Part shown: positions 46,701 through 57,881 of the stretch, piece by piece
Layout of the letters: each line of letters starts with the position of its first letter
Numbering within the stretch: the first letter of the stretch is position 1
NCBI GenBank assembly: GCA_914767715.1
Contig: OU612075.1
Coordinates: 6,076,001 to 6,140,000 of the forward strand
Direction: 5' to 3'
Length of the DNA stretch: 64,000 bases
From: Membranipora membranacea
Taxonomy: Eukaryota > Bryozoa > Gymnolaemata > Cheilostomatida > Membraniporidae
Notes under the pieces: model-generated
What the model was told of the DNA's origin: nothing
The model's database searches: none
The model's input: only the letters and a program-made list of their open reading frames with translations
Position numbers and translations under genes: made by a program

Positions 46701-49700
46701 TGATGCACAAAATCTTGACGTTGAGCAATGAGGTTCTTGAAAGCAGGCAAAGCTCTGGAATATGATATTGCTGAGCAAACACAGTTATAATTTTGAAAGG
46801 GGCACAACTCTCCCAACCATTTATCAAAGAATGAAGACTAAAGGGCTTAACCCGGCACGACACGTGTAACCAGTCAGGTCTACATTGTGATACATACCTG
46901 GTGGCGTCCTTGAGGGCTCCCTCGGCCTCCCTCAGTCTCTCGCTCAAGTTCTTATTCTCACGGGCTAGACCATCATTCTTGCTGTGAAGGTCATCAAGCT
47001 GTGATCTCAGTCTTGCGCTCTAGGACAAAACATTAAAAATTTATTCGTAGCTCAAAACATTTCATTCTCTATGTTGAGTAGGTGAGCATTAGACAATAAC
47101 AACACACAGGTCTTCATCTAGAAATCATGAGTCAAGTGCTGTTTTGAGGCATTCTCTAAGTCTAGTACAACCTCATGGCCGGCCAAAGCAGCATAAAGCC
47201 ACCCCTATGTGTTGATGAGCATCTCAATCCAACTCATCAAGCCCTCAGAGCATTTTGTCAGTTGTGGTGTTTTGACATAATGGGGGTTGTGGGTTGTGTA
47301 CGTGAGAGATGTGTACATGAGATTAAATCTAGTGGAGCGTCATCTACTCACAGTCTCAGTGAGAGTTCTGATCTCAGTGACAGAGCTGTGTAGCTGTGAC
47401 TCAGCGTCTCCTAGACGAGCTCCAAGGTCAGTGTTAGCCTTCTCGTAATCTTTCATTCTACGGCTCATCTCTCCGTGGGCACCTGAAAAAAAAATATTAT
47501 GAATTAATTTATCATGCAGACATTTTGATTGGGTATAATATTTATTTCAAATTGATATGATATTCATTTAAATTTGATTTAATATTCATTTAATTGTCAT
47601 ATGATTCACACAGGCCTGATCCTAGCCTTTATTGTCAAATTTTGTTCGGTCTGATACTAACCATTTGAGGCTGCATAAAAATGTAGATAACTGAGATCTT
47701 TGCTCAGAAATATTGCTACTTTGATTACAGCATTATCTGTTTCATATGTCCAAATAAGTTCTCATTCCAGTCCCAGGGCAATAGCGTGATGTATACTCAC
47801 CGCCAATGTTGTCAATCTCGATGGTCAGTTCCTTGATCTCAGATGTGAGTTTATCCTTAGCTTTGTTGAGGCTGTTAACCTTACCAGTGGAGGCGTCCAA
47901 CATGTTGGTCAGCTCGGTGATCCTCAGCATCAGCTTCTTCCTGTAAACAAAGAAGGAAAAATATAAAAGCTTTCTGACAACAAAGGATTATCATGGGCAA
48001 ATCAGGTAATCTCAAGGACTCCTTAGGAGTAGTGGCAAGTGAAGACAGCTAGACATTGTATTCCATCAATCCTGGGTTAAGAACTCTAAATTATTTGGGT
48101 TTATACAGACATTTAGGTTTCCAGACCTGCCTATTGACAATCAGAGCACCGCTTTGTGTACGCTTTTGAGATACGTATAACAAGGGATGGTTTGAGGGGT
48201 ATATCCGAGCCTCCCTGGTATAACCCTAGCTCGAGTTGTATCCAATTTGTCTGCATTTGAAGTTGCTCACCCTTTGCGCCATCAGCAGCTTACCAGTAGA
48301 ATGAGGACAACAAAAAATTGAAATCAGATCCAACTTGATTTAGCATTACCCTAGATCAAGTGTTATCCAATTTGCCAACATTCGGAATTGCTCCCCCTTC
48401 AATAAATACAGATTTATCCGATCTAACTTGATCTATTATTACCCTTCTCTTAGCTTACCTGGTCTCCTCAACCTCATCAGCCTTGGCAGCCAGCTCACGG
48501 TCATACTTGCCCTTGAGGGCGAGGAATTCGCTCTCGAGCTTAGCGTAACGAGCCTTGGCGTTGGCAGCATCCTCGGCCTCCTCCTCGCATCGCATAGCCA
48601 GAGCATCATAGTCAGCCTGCAGGTTAGACAGAGCTCCCTGAAGGTTAGCTCTTTGCTGCAAGTAAAAAGATATAACTGAAGCCCATGAGAAGTTCTGATA
48701 AAGAGGCATTAATGCAATATGATATTGACCAAAGTTTGGGTGGAAATCGTTTATGGTGTTTCGCAAAAGTGTCAGGATTCATTGATGATATTGCCTGCCA
48801 AATAAAAATGTATAATAATAATACAATTATAATAACAGTATATTTGTTTCCCAGGTTATCACGACCATTCTATTTTCTTCTTGTTTAATTATTGATATTA
48901 TATAATCTTTAAAATTTTCAGTCACTCCACCCCAGCTATGGGAAATGCAACCAGGCTTGAGTACCTCGGCTGCATTGATGGGTGGTCCACTATAGAACCT
49001 GAGCCCTCCAAGCCAAGCAACACAGGCACTAAGGCTATGAGATATGGAAATTGCAACCAAGCTTGAGTGCCTAAGCTGTATCAATGGGTGGTCCACTACC
49101 CCGCCCCTCTAAACTAAGGTACACAGACTATCAGACATGACTTCACTTACTCTGCCCTCATCGTCAGCGATTCTTCTCATATCCTCGAGTTGAGTAGTGA
49201 GGGTGATCTTCAGTTTGGACATGTTGCTGTTTCCAGACTCCATATCCTGGAGAGACTTCTGGAGCTCAAAGTTCTCCTGAGTCAATCTAGATTTGACAGA
49301 GTTGCTATCGTTGAGCTGTCTGGTCAAGTCATCGACCTGTAATTGGAAGATTGATTAGTATGACACTTTCCATCAGGGATTGATTGGAAGATTGTTTGTA
49401 AGTATGACGCTTTTTACCCGGGATATACAACATTGAGTTTCTGGTAACTTGAGTCATCTTTTTCAACATGGAAACTGTATGACTTTTAGAATATTATTTA
49501 CACTGCGGCATTCAGGGAATAGTTTGTGACTACTGTACCAAATTTCATCCAATTTTGTGCAGCTCTATTTTACTATCCAAAACATGAAAGGTGTTTGGTG
49601 TAGAGAAGTCATTTTGCCAGATGATTATTGATTAGCACAACAAATAAAAGGTAGGTCATAGCTGTTCAGATGTAAGCGTTTCAGGTATGGTAAACTAAGG

Positions 49701-52700
49701 CTGGATAGGTACTAACAATGCCTCTTAAGATACGAATCGGGAGGTTCTAGGGAAGACCTCAAACCAAACCAAGAGAACTATCCGGTGTGTCCTTATCAAA
49801 CTGACCTGGGCTTTGAACCTGGCGAGCTGTCCTTCGTATCCCTCAGCTCTTGAAGAGAAAGCCAGAGATCCCTGTCTGGTCTGTTCTAACTCTGAGGAGA
49901 TAACATCGATCTCTACTACCAAACTCTGTCTGTCCTTCTCTGACCTGAGGTAAGACATCAAGGCATTGATATAAACTTGCGAACCAATCAAAGATGAGAA
50001 ATGCTGTCCAGCGACCATACATGAATAGCCATACACTTGGTCAGGGTCAGATCTGTACCCCTCATCCATGTAGTGCATCAAGGGTTGTGCATGGTTACTC
50101 ATTTTCCAGAAAAGTATCTTGCCTCATAAACAAGAGCTTAGGATTTGGACATTCGTACACTGTTGGTGTAAGATCTATGGAAAGCATTTCCTTTCATACT
50201 TGTCTAGTCAAGAGATAATGAGATCCAACTAAAAGCAGTGACTTTCTGTTGTCAACATAGGCTCGTGAATGAGTTTGGAGAGCCTTGGGGAAGGTCAAAT
50301 CAAATATCATAATTACAAACAGTAGCAAACAACTTGCCAATGTGTTGTAATGGCTTCGATTTGATACAGGGTTGGTCTGTCTGTTGGTCTGTCTGTTGAG
50401 CAAACTCCGACCCAACAGCCAATAGAATAGAGCCAACACATTGGCTAGGAAGCGACTAGCATAAGAACCAGATTATTATTAAATATGAGGGTCACTAACT
50501 TGTTTTTCAGTCTGGTGAGATGCTCGATTTGGTCTTGGAGTTCAGTGATTGTGGCCTGGTGTCTGCGTCTGATGGTCTCAGATTCCATCTCAAGAGCATT
50601 CTGGGATGCTTCCAAATCTTTTCTCATCTTAGTCATCTCCAGCTCTCTACGTCTGTTTATCTCCACCTGAAAAATAGCAAGAACGTCTAATTAAATCGTT
50701 TTAGACTATACCTTAGTGGAGATGTTTTCTTTTTATTTCATCATGGCAGAGACACGATTGGTGATGAATATATGGATGACTGTGGATTGAATTGTATTTG
50801 AACTTATCACTGGGCAAATATTGACACAATATTGACACAATATCATTGACTGACTTGATTTTTTATTACAATTTGAGTAAGCAACAAGAGTTATCCTTCA
50901 CTGGGAAAAGAAAGGATAACCCTGAATTAATTATACCATTTATGGTCACAAGTGAGGGCCTGTGGCCTGTAGCCACTGAATCAGTATTCAGTGCATAGTG
51001 CATTTCATAGAGCACTGAAATCACAGCCTTTGTCTTACAAATTTAATCATCTGAATCATATCAGGGGCCGTCTTTGCATACACAAAGTCATAATATTGAG
51101 AAATTCCACAGGCCAATTAGTACATTGTATGAAAGCAGGCGTATGATAGCATTCATATTTCAACATACAATGTATAATTTGAGCAGGACTCATGCAATGG
51201 ATATCTGCTATTGTCTAACTGCAGTAATAACCTTGCCATACACTATAAGCTTATTTATCTATTACAAGATATTGCCCGGCTTCATACAGCCTGTGTTCAT
51301 AATGTTGTTCAATAAACGGAAATATAATAACAATTTATAATTTTGTTAATAGTGCAAAGAGATAGGTGGATTGTTCCTAAGAATTAGCCAAATTATGCCG
51401 GTTGCTCTATCTATTGCCCCAGACAGATGCTGCAAAAACAATCAAAATGGTGAAACACCTATAATTTTACCGGAATCCCTGCAGCAAAAAATACCATGAG
51501 AGTTCAATCCCCCAACATTTACAGAATTTCTGCTGAAATGCATTAGGGATTAGGATATTCAACTCTTGCTTAGCATTTGATGGATAAAGATCAGCTTTCA
51601 ATCAAAAGCTGTTATGTTACGATGCTATAATCCTCTCAGCCCTTGACAGCGTTGGCATTGAAGAAAGCCGGAAGATAGCACAAATCAATGATTATTCTCT
51701 TCGTGGGGATGAGTTAGTGGGTTAGCACAGCTTGAGGAATATACCCTATTCATGTTTGCAGGGATATCCGCAAATCTATGAGGGAGACAAAATTCGATTT
51801 CATGCGAATCTCGAAAAGTCAATATGATTATTTTGCGTAATCACAGTCAATTTCAATTTGGAGTGTTTTGGGTAGATCAGCTCCCCTCCTATACCTCAGA
51901 ATTGAAGACTTAGGTTTTTATGTCTGCTGTATAAGGGTTATGTAGCCCTGCCCCTTATACCATCACATTATAGACTTAGAGACTTTTAGATTTAGTCTCT
52001 CTTACCTGTTGAGAGGAGAGACCTCCGGCCTCATCGAGTCTATCGTTGAGTGAGTCGACCATCAATTGTAATTCTGTTGACTGTCTCTCATACTGAAAAT
52101 AAATAAAAAAAACATTGTAACTGAATTCTATGAAAGATTAGAAGAATATTCTGGCAAGAGGGGGAAAAATGTGATAATAAAATATTAATCATTTGAACTA
52201 TTGCATCATGCTGTATGTGGAGAATGTTACCCTTCTTGAGTAGAGGTGGCCATAATGGCACTCATGCTGCGCCCTATACCCGTAAAGAACTTACAACAGA
52301 CTAGCCAGGGGTTCTCTTTGGTTTTTACAAGGGCAAGGAGACTCAAACAAGGGAAACAGCAATCATCATAATGTAACAAACCATAGGCGATATCGGGCTT
52401 TAGCATAGTAGAGGTCCAGTTTTGATTCTCTGTTGATAACAAAACAATGTAGATTTCGACTTGCGGATCCATTAGCAATGATTAGAATCCCAGCGAGACA
52501 ATTTGTAAAACTTGCAGACTTTAGTTTTTGACACAGCAATATATTGACATATAATATAAAAAATTAAATAAAACAATATTTCATATCCTTAATATTGTAT
52601 TAGACTTACTCTAAGTCTCATCTCTCGCTCAGCGTCCAGCATATCCTCCAGTTCACGAAGACGTGCCTACAACAACATAACAAGAGGTAAGAATTGTCAC

Positions 52701-55339
52701 TAGGATTGTATGCAGCCATCAAAGATTCAAAGCACAATTGAGGCGCTTTTTCTGTTGAAAGTATTTTCAAACTATTACACTGCATATTACTGCTACTGCT
52801 ACTACTGTTACTGCTACTAATTTTGGCTTGGATTCATTGGCGCAGTTTTAGTTACAAAAACAATCATGTCTATACTCTATGTGACACTGCAATGTCGTAG
52901 GTGCTGGATCTCGTGGTGTTTAGCAGGCTCATGGATTAAGAAAGATGTAGGAAGGAACTCAGAAGGTAGGATTGTAACTTGGCATAGTTAAAAATGCCTC
53001 GGGAACGATGTAGGACAGGTACCAGGAAATATGGCATGGTATTTTTTGCTGGCTTGGCGATTATCTCATCATGGAAATCCCTAGTTAGGTGATCTCATCT
53101 CATCATGAACGCCCAGCGTCAGCATCATGGATACCAAAGCGAGGATCAGGCATAAGAGGCAACGCGGAACATATGCTGAGAGAAGTTGTGTAGGTGGAAG
53201 GAATACATTCCTAACTCCTCAACATCAAGTATTACGAGTGCAAATACCTGAATTGACAGCGTGAGAGGCGGATGTAGGGATAGAAGGTCATGACAGGGTA
53301 AAGTTTTCATTCAGAAAGAAATATGTTGGGTGCAATGAAAATGCTAGACTTTGGTAAAAAAGTTTATAAATATACTTTGAGCATTATTGTAATACAATTT
53401 TCCTTCATAGTAGCTACAGTTTTTCAATACTGTGCCATCACTAATGTTCATCTTTCAAAGTCTTGATAAATTGGGGACTGTATGCCCAATAGATTAAACC
53501 TTGTGGCTGTGGGTGGGTACAAAATTAATTGGAGGGCAATAAATATCGCTTATTTTTCTTTCATTCAGGCCCGTTAATGAAGTTACGTTAAATGGTTCAT
53601 TAGTAATCATGAAATGGTAGCAGTTCGTTAATGCTCTCGCTTTGTACAATTATAAGAAATATAAAACAAGTGCTTCGCTAATTATGCCTTATAAGGCAGA
53701 CCTGATGAAACCCGATACCCCTCAAAACTGTTATCTCTCAAACAATATGGCACCTTTTTTCATTCAGGAAGTCCACAATGTAAACATAAAAAGTAAATAG
53801 GCAAACAGAATTAAGGTAATATTAAGTCACATTTTTGTATGATAAGCAGGGAGTAATTCATTTCAGCTGTTCAATACAATCAGTAGAAGTACATCGGCTT
53901 AAGGATGGGGATTAGGGTGAGAAGCTGCCGGTTTTAGATGCTGCCCATTAGTCAGCAACTCAATGTCAAAATATATTACTGACTTAGCTATGTTATAAAT
54001 CCAATTTGACATTACAAAAGTTTTCAACCCATCAAAACCATTTTGAAAAGACAATAACAATGGGAAAGCAACTCTGAAATGGAATCTTGCAATTTTTTAA
54101 ATTGATGACAAAACTGCAATAATCGTCTCAAGGGCACCACAAAATTGGTGCAATTTTGTACACAAACATTATTGTGCTAAAATCTGATGTAATTCTACTA
54201 TGAAATAAACACGATTCAGATTAGCCCTACTCTAGCACTGATGGAGTAATTTCGGCATTAATATTCTAGTATCTAAATGTCGAGTGCTGAGTATATAGTT
54301 ATACTGTATGCAGGAATCTTTTAGCAATTCACACAAGTATGCTTAGACGTGGGATACTAAGAATTAAGTCATAACTGGGTTATGATCATAGTAAATGTTA
54401 CAGCAATCTAAATAAGCCGGTATAACTAAATGTAGCGCAGGCAACAACTTATTTGTTTCTAAACCGCTTATATTGATGGAAATCAGAAACGTAACAATTT
54501 TAACCAAAGAAAAAAAGCGAATCGATTTCAGGGTCCTATATAATGAAAGCGTACAAAGATTCAAACATGATTTTGAGATAATTTATAAATGTTCCAGGTT
54601 ATGGTGGTTGTGAGATTTGTAAGCAGGTAGATAGACAATTTGACCAGACACATTGAGATTGATCAAGTACGGGAAGGTGTTTTGGCATACTCGTGTTACA
54701 ATAATCATAAGGAGTAATTTTTTCAATACAAGGATGTCAGTGTACACAGAATTTGTGCAAAACACATGGTTTAATTTGGTTGCTTGCATGACAGAATAAG
54801 ACGCGTGTCTAAGTTCGACAATGCGACAGTATTCGGCAGTAAGCGACAGGAAGTAGGTTGCAAGAATGAATGACATGGGTGACTTGACAGGGGTTTGGTT
54901 TACCATTCTGTTACCTCTATTCTATTGCTGGTAGTAGGAGACATACCACGATGTATGTGATAAGTCCCTCTGATGAGTGAAACGCGTTTCTCATCACCCC
55001 CAAAATCACTCATTGTCTACCCAACATTATCAAATACAAGTTAGCATAGGGTAGGATCAACATGGAGTTCAAATATATCTGGTTATATGTTTTGTTACAG
55101 TGAGAGTTAATCCCTTAGCTTTCTATTGTTAGGCATGAGAGCTATTGTTTTAGATCTTGGACATGTCACAATTATGAAAACAGACAATTATATAGTAACT
55201 GTGAGCTCAGCAGGTTAACTGGCTGCACATAGATAAAGTTCCTTACCTCCATACGGTTGCTTGTGGTTGGGGAGGTACCCCTGTAAACTTGGTATGTCTT
55301 ATTAACTCTGGTAATAGTCGTATTTCCATCATGTTCCAT
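40606..55339 (-). CDS. Prm: Paramyosin, muscle thick-filament coiled coil, with alternative C-terminal exons
   Basis: Sixteen constitutive exons join in frame: 55247-55339, 52610-52666, 52006-52092, 50500-50666, 49806-49944, 49151-49336, 48459-48655, 47801-47940, 47352-47482, 46898-47019, 46448-46645, 45793-45988, 45092-45220, 44475-44636, 43899-44108 and 43328-43528, for 805 residues. With terminal exon 41933-42097 the total is 859 residues, the usual paramyosin length. Paramyosin forms the core of thick filaments in invertebrate muscle. The N-terminal head [18 protein letters not shown] is the paramyosin signature; the rest is an unbroken heptad coiled coil (for example [34 protein letters not shown]). 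There is no motor domain, which excludes myosin heavy chain. I chose the ATG at 55,337-55,339 (GCACCATGG); an upstream in-frame ATG at 55,447 would add 36 residues. Four downstream exons give at least three possible tails and are listed separately. Confidence 0.93.
40959..41132 (-). CDS. Prm: Paramyosin alternative terminal exon C
   Basis: Phase-0 acceptor (GTCCAG), 57 codons and a TGA at 40,959-40,961. It starts [20 protein letters not shown] and continues [13 protein letters not shown], another diverged copy of exon A, with a basic tail ([17 protein letters not shown]). Confidence 0.7.
   Translation of the reverse strand, partial: EHEVTTAVIKIKRHALACEEAEARVEQLERQSMQSKRITHKITFREKKTSAVNKQTE
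41617..41782 (-). CDS. Prm: Paramyosin alternative exon B
   Basis: Phase-0 acceptor; starts [20 protein letters not shown] and continues [15 protein letters not shown], a diverged copy of exon A. It ends ...VPRR then a GTAGGG donor in phase 1, which fits the phase-1 acceptor of exon D (40,784). Read through instead, it would stop at 41,585-41,587. Confidence 0.7.
41933..42097 (-). CDS. Prm: Paramyosin alternative terminal exon A
   Basis: Phase-0 acceptor, 54 codons and a TAG at 41,933-41,935. It starts [20 protein letters not shown] and continues [14 protein letters not shown], matching the usual last coiled-coil segment of paramyosin and myosin rods, followed by a short Arg/Ser-rich, non-helical tail. 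This is the most canonical ending. Confidence 0.85.
   Translation of the reverse strand, partial: EEVTSITLNKYRKLQAVLEEAESRADQAERSAIASRSRARSTSVHREVVKIIKA
44629..44838. repeat. Prm: Tandem duplication copying a paramyosin splice acceptor
   Basis: Two copies of about 106 bases. Each starts ACGCTCAGSCTGTAGAACCA, the acceptor and first bases of exon 44475-44636 in the left copy, and contains GGCTATATCTCTATAT. The right copy is intronic and would present a second, decoy acceptor. Confidence 0.8.
46105..46155. repeat. Microsatellite (CATATA)n
   Basis: Repeated ATACATATATACATAT words in a paramyosin intron. Confidence 0.8.
48222..48444. repeat. Two adjacent GATCCAATTTGC-family fragments
   Basis: GTTGTATCCAATTTGTCTGC and GTGTTATCCAATTTGCCAAC start two neighbouring diverged copies, each ending in an inverted GATCYAACTTGAT word. 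They lie immediately before the donor side of exon 48459-48655. Confidence 0.65.
48941..49110. repeat. Imperfect tandem duplication in a paramyosin intron
   Basis: Two copies about 105 bases apart share GCAACCARGCTTGAGTRCCT and ATGGGTGGTCCACTA. Confidence 0.75.
50667..52005. other. Paramyosin intron 3
   Basis: About 1.3 kb of AT-rich sequence. I see no exon or clear repeat apart from a short GACACAATATTGACACAATA doublet near 50,822-50,842. Confidence 0.5.
52667..55246. other. Paramyosin intron 1, about 2.6 kb
   Basis: The longest intron in the gene. It has a small (TACTGC)n tract near 52,785-52,820. First introns of muscle genes often carry enhancers, but I see no cluster of sites I would name. 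Confidence 0.5.
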
Positions 55340-55504
55340 GGTGCGTTCTGACCTCTGCAAATCCATGATCACTGTAGTTGGTTGGTGTGTCTTAGAGTCT
55401 TCTGGAACGTGGCGACAGGAACAGAATTTGCTGCTGGACCGATGCAATATTCAATCACTACTGAGTGAGAGCAAAGTCGAAAGTGAACAGTACACCCTGC
55501 CTAT

Positions 55505-55660
55505 CTGCTGCTTTAGTTAGCCAGATAAAGCAGCAGACGCCAATAAAAGCGCTTTATGACATCATATAAGCTTCTGCGCTGTGATTGGTCAAATCATCTA
55601 CTTATCTGCACTGTGATTGGCCAATAGCTCTGCCATATATGGTTCACTATGTTATTGGAT
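55505..55660 (-). promoter_or_regulatory. Prm: Candidate paramyosin promoter with CArG and CCAAT boxes
   Basis: About 170-320 bases upstream of the ATG there is CCATATATGG (55,633-55,642), a perfect SRF CArG box. GTGATTGG occurs twice (55,581 and 55,613; the second in the palindrome ATTGGCCAAT), plus CCAAT at about 55,540 and ATTGG at about 55,653. TGACATCA (55,557-55,564) is CRE-like. The inverted repeat CTGCTGCTTTA / TAAAGCAGCAG lies at 55,506-55,537. The set fits a muscle promoter; function is inferred. Confidence 0.55.
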
Positions 55661-57446
55661 GAGTATATTGGGTACTTAGAGTGAGGTAAATGATTTGCCT
55701 GATTGGTGAAGAAATATGTTTATTTTGTAACCAGGAATTCGCTAAATATATTATAACACATAAACAAAGAAAAAACCAGCGTAACAAAAAATGATGCAAA
55801 TGTGAAAGGTTATATCATCAAATTAGCTGTAAGAGAAGCAGCAGTCTAATGCACTTAGCAATGTTCGTTGTACATATAGATTTGCCTGATAATATTCTTC
55901 AGAAACCGATATCATAGTCTGGACAGACTGTCTACTGAGTTTGGATAACAAGCCATCCAGTGCCTACCATAGCACTATAAAATGCACGTCGTTTTCAATG
56001 AAACATATCATGATACATACAAAGATATTGTCCTACTATCCATAATATATATAATGACGTCGATACTGCCCTGTGCCAACAGAATGAACACAAGTTAGAA
56101 CCCCTTTTTAAAAGTGATGAACAACAATGTGGCTACACTAGCTTAACCAATAATTGTTTTGAATTTTCATAATGATGGAGTTTGGTTTGAAAATTTCTCA
56201 CTGTCTCCGTATTATCAGTGCTACCAAATTTAAACTCACCCCTCCCAGCAGCAAAGGGCACAAAGAAGTTATATTGCTGCGAAAAGATGACGGTATTATC
56301 ACGCTAAATTATGATTTAAGAAAATGGACGAACATTTGAGATTTCCTTTGTGCTGGTCTCATCATTTTTCTTCCAAGATTAACTGATCAGCGAAAGAATG
56401 AAATCATTTCATAATTCATAGTCCAGGCCTTGAGACATGAGAGGGTATATATCATTTACATCATTACTGCTGCTTTGCTGACCCAAGCCGTACATTCCAG
56501 CGTTAAAATCCACCGGCCTATTACAACACAGCATTCCAGAGTCGCTCATTAGTTTGAGAAAGATCGTTTCCGCTTTAATTAGATATGCCGGGTACCTGGC
56601 TGGAGTTAAGAACAGTTCGGCAGGTGAAACAGCTCAGCTTCTTATTGCTCTGAGCATTCCAACATCGGCCTAGCTGTATTGCGCTGACTCCACAGGGGGC
56701 GTAGTAAAAGCCCTCAGGTAAAAAAAGTTGGGGTTACTCCCAAAGTATAAAACATGAGTTCATTGTTGCAGGTACTATACTTTTACCAAGTTCATTTCTA
56801 GCAACCAGTGAACATGGTTCAAATAATTATAAAGTCTGGTTTACCTTGGAATTGTGGGATTTAGGATAAAGATATTTATGATGGAGAATCATTTAGCTAC
56901 GCCCCTGCAATGCATGTAAATCCTGACGTTGAGTTATATATAGGCTATGATGTAAGGCGCTGTATGGCACACCAGTACACAAAAATCGGAAGAATTCCGA
57001 TTGTTAAGTTGGTAAACTTACACCACATACTAATCTGCCTTGTAATCGATTGAGAAACTGTCTTACTCAATCTTTGATGGCAAATAGTAAACAGGTATAA
57101 ATAGGAAATGTGTGAATTTCTCGAAAGGTTTTATTACATCAAAATAATCTTGTTGTGTTTAGACTCTATGAATTCATATGTACAAATAATGAGTTGGTTT
57201 CTCAAGACGAGGAGAGGAAAAAAATAAAAAGTATAGAGTGTGAGGTTCCATGCAAATCTTTGGGAATAACAGGAATAATATCTTCTTGGAAGAGAGAGGA
57301 AAGAAAAAAAGTTGAGTTCATTGTTTGATCGAAACATTGAGACAAAAGCAAAAACGGCATATTGCACTGGCCTGTGTTCTATGAGCAAATCGCTTGATAG
57401 CAGGGGATTAATTTTCATTATATATAACTTATTAGTTTGCTGTCCA

Positions 57447-57860
57447 GGTAACATTATAACATTAGAGCAGACTTGATCAAATTTGATCCAGTTTGCAAGC
57501 GTTACAGGTGCCCCCTCTACTTAACTGACACACCTTCGGCCTTGGCATGTCAGTTGATGGGGGGCACCTCCAACGCTGGAAAAATGGATCAAACTTGAGC
57601 TAGGGCAGACGTTTACTTTGACAGTAGTTTATGTGGAGTTGCATAGATAGGTAACATTATAACATTAAGGGCAGACTTGATCAAATTTGATCCAGTTTGC
57701 AAGCGTTACAGGTGCCCCCTCTACTTAACTGACACACCTTCGGCCTTAGCATGTCAGTTGATGGGGGGTACCTCCAACGCTAAAAAATGGATCAAACTTG
57801 ATTTAGGACCAACGGTTACTTCAAACAGTGATTTCTCTTGAGTTGCATAGTTATCGTTAA
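57447..57860. repeat. Tandem duplication of a foldback element
   Basis: Two nearly identical units about 203 bases long start GGTAACATTATAACATTA (57,447 and 57,650). Each contains TTGATCAAATTTGATCCAGT and an inverted ATGGATCAAACTTGA, with CAGGTGCCCCCTCTACTTAA and TGACACACCTTCGGCCTT between. Few differences separate the units, so the duplication is recent. It ends about 20 bases from the PHF21A-like stop codon. Confidence 0.85.
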
Positions 57861-57881
57861 GTAATGGAGGTATCCCTGAGC

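Larger units (their letters stand above)
55340..57881. other. Intergenic region between PHF21A-like and paramyosin genes
   Basis: It holds the paramyosin promoter near 55.5-55.7 kb and the tandem foldback repeat at 57,447-57,860. The rest (about 55.7-57.4 kb) shows no supported gene. Confidence 0.6.

Noticed and set aside
40606-55339. Myosin heavy chain rod as the identity of the coiled-coil gene
   Set aside because: The first exon has the paramyosin N-terminal head, the total is about 859 residues, and no motor domain lies upstream.
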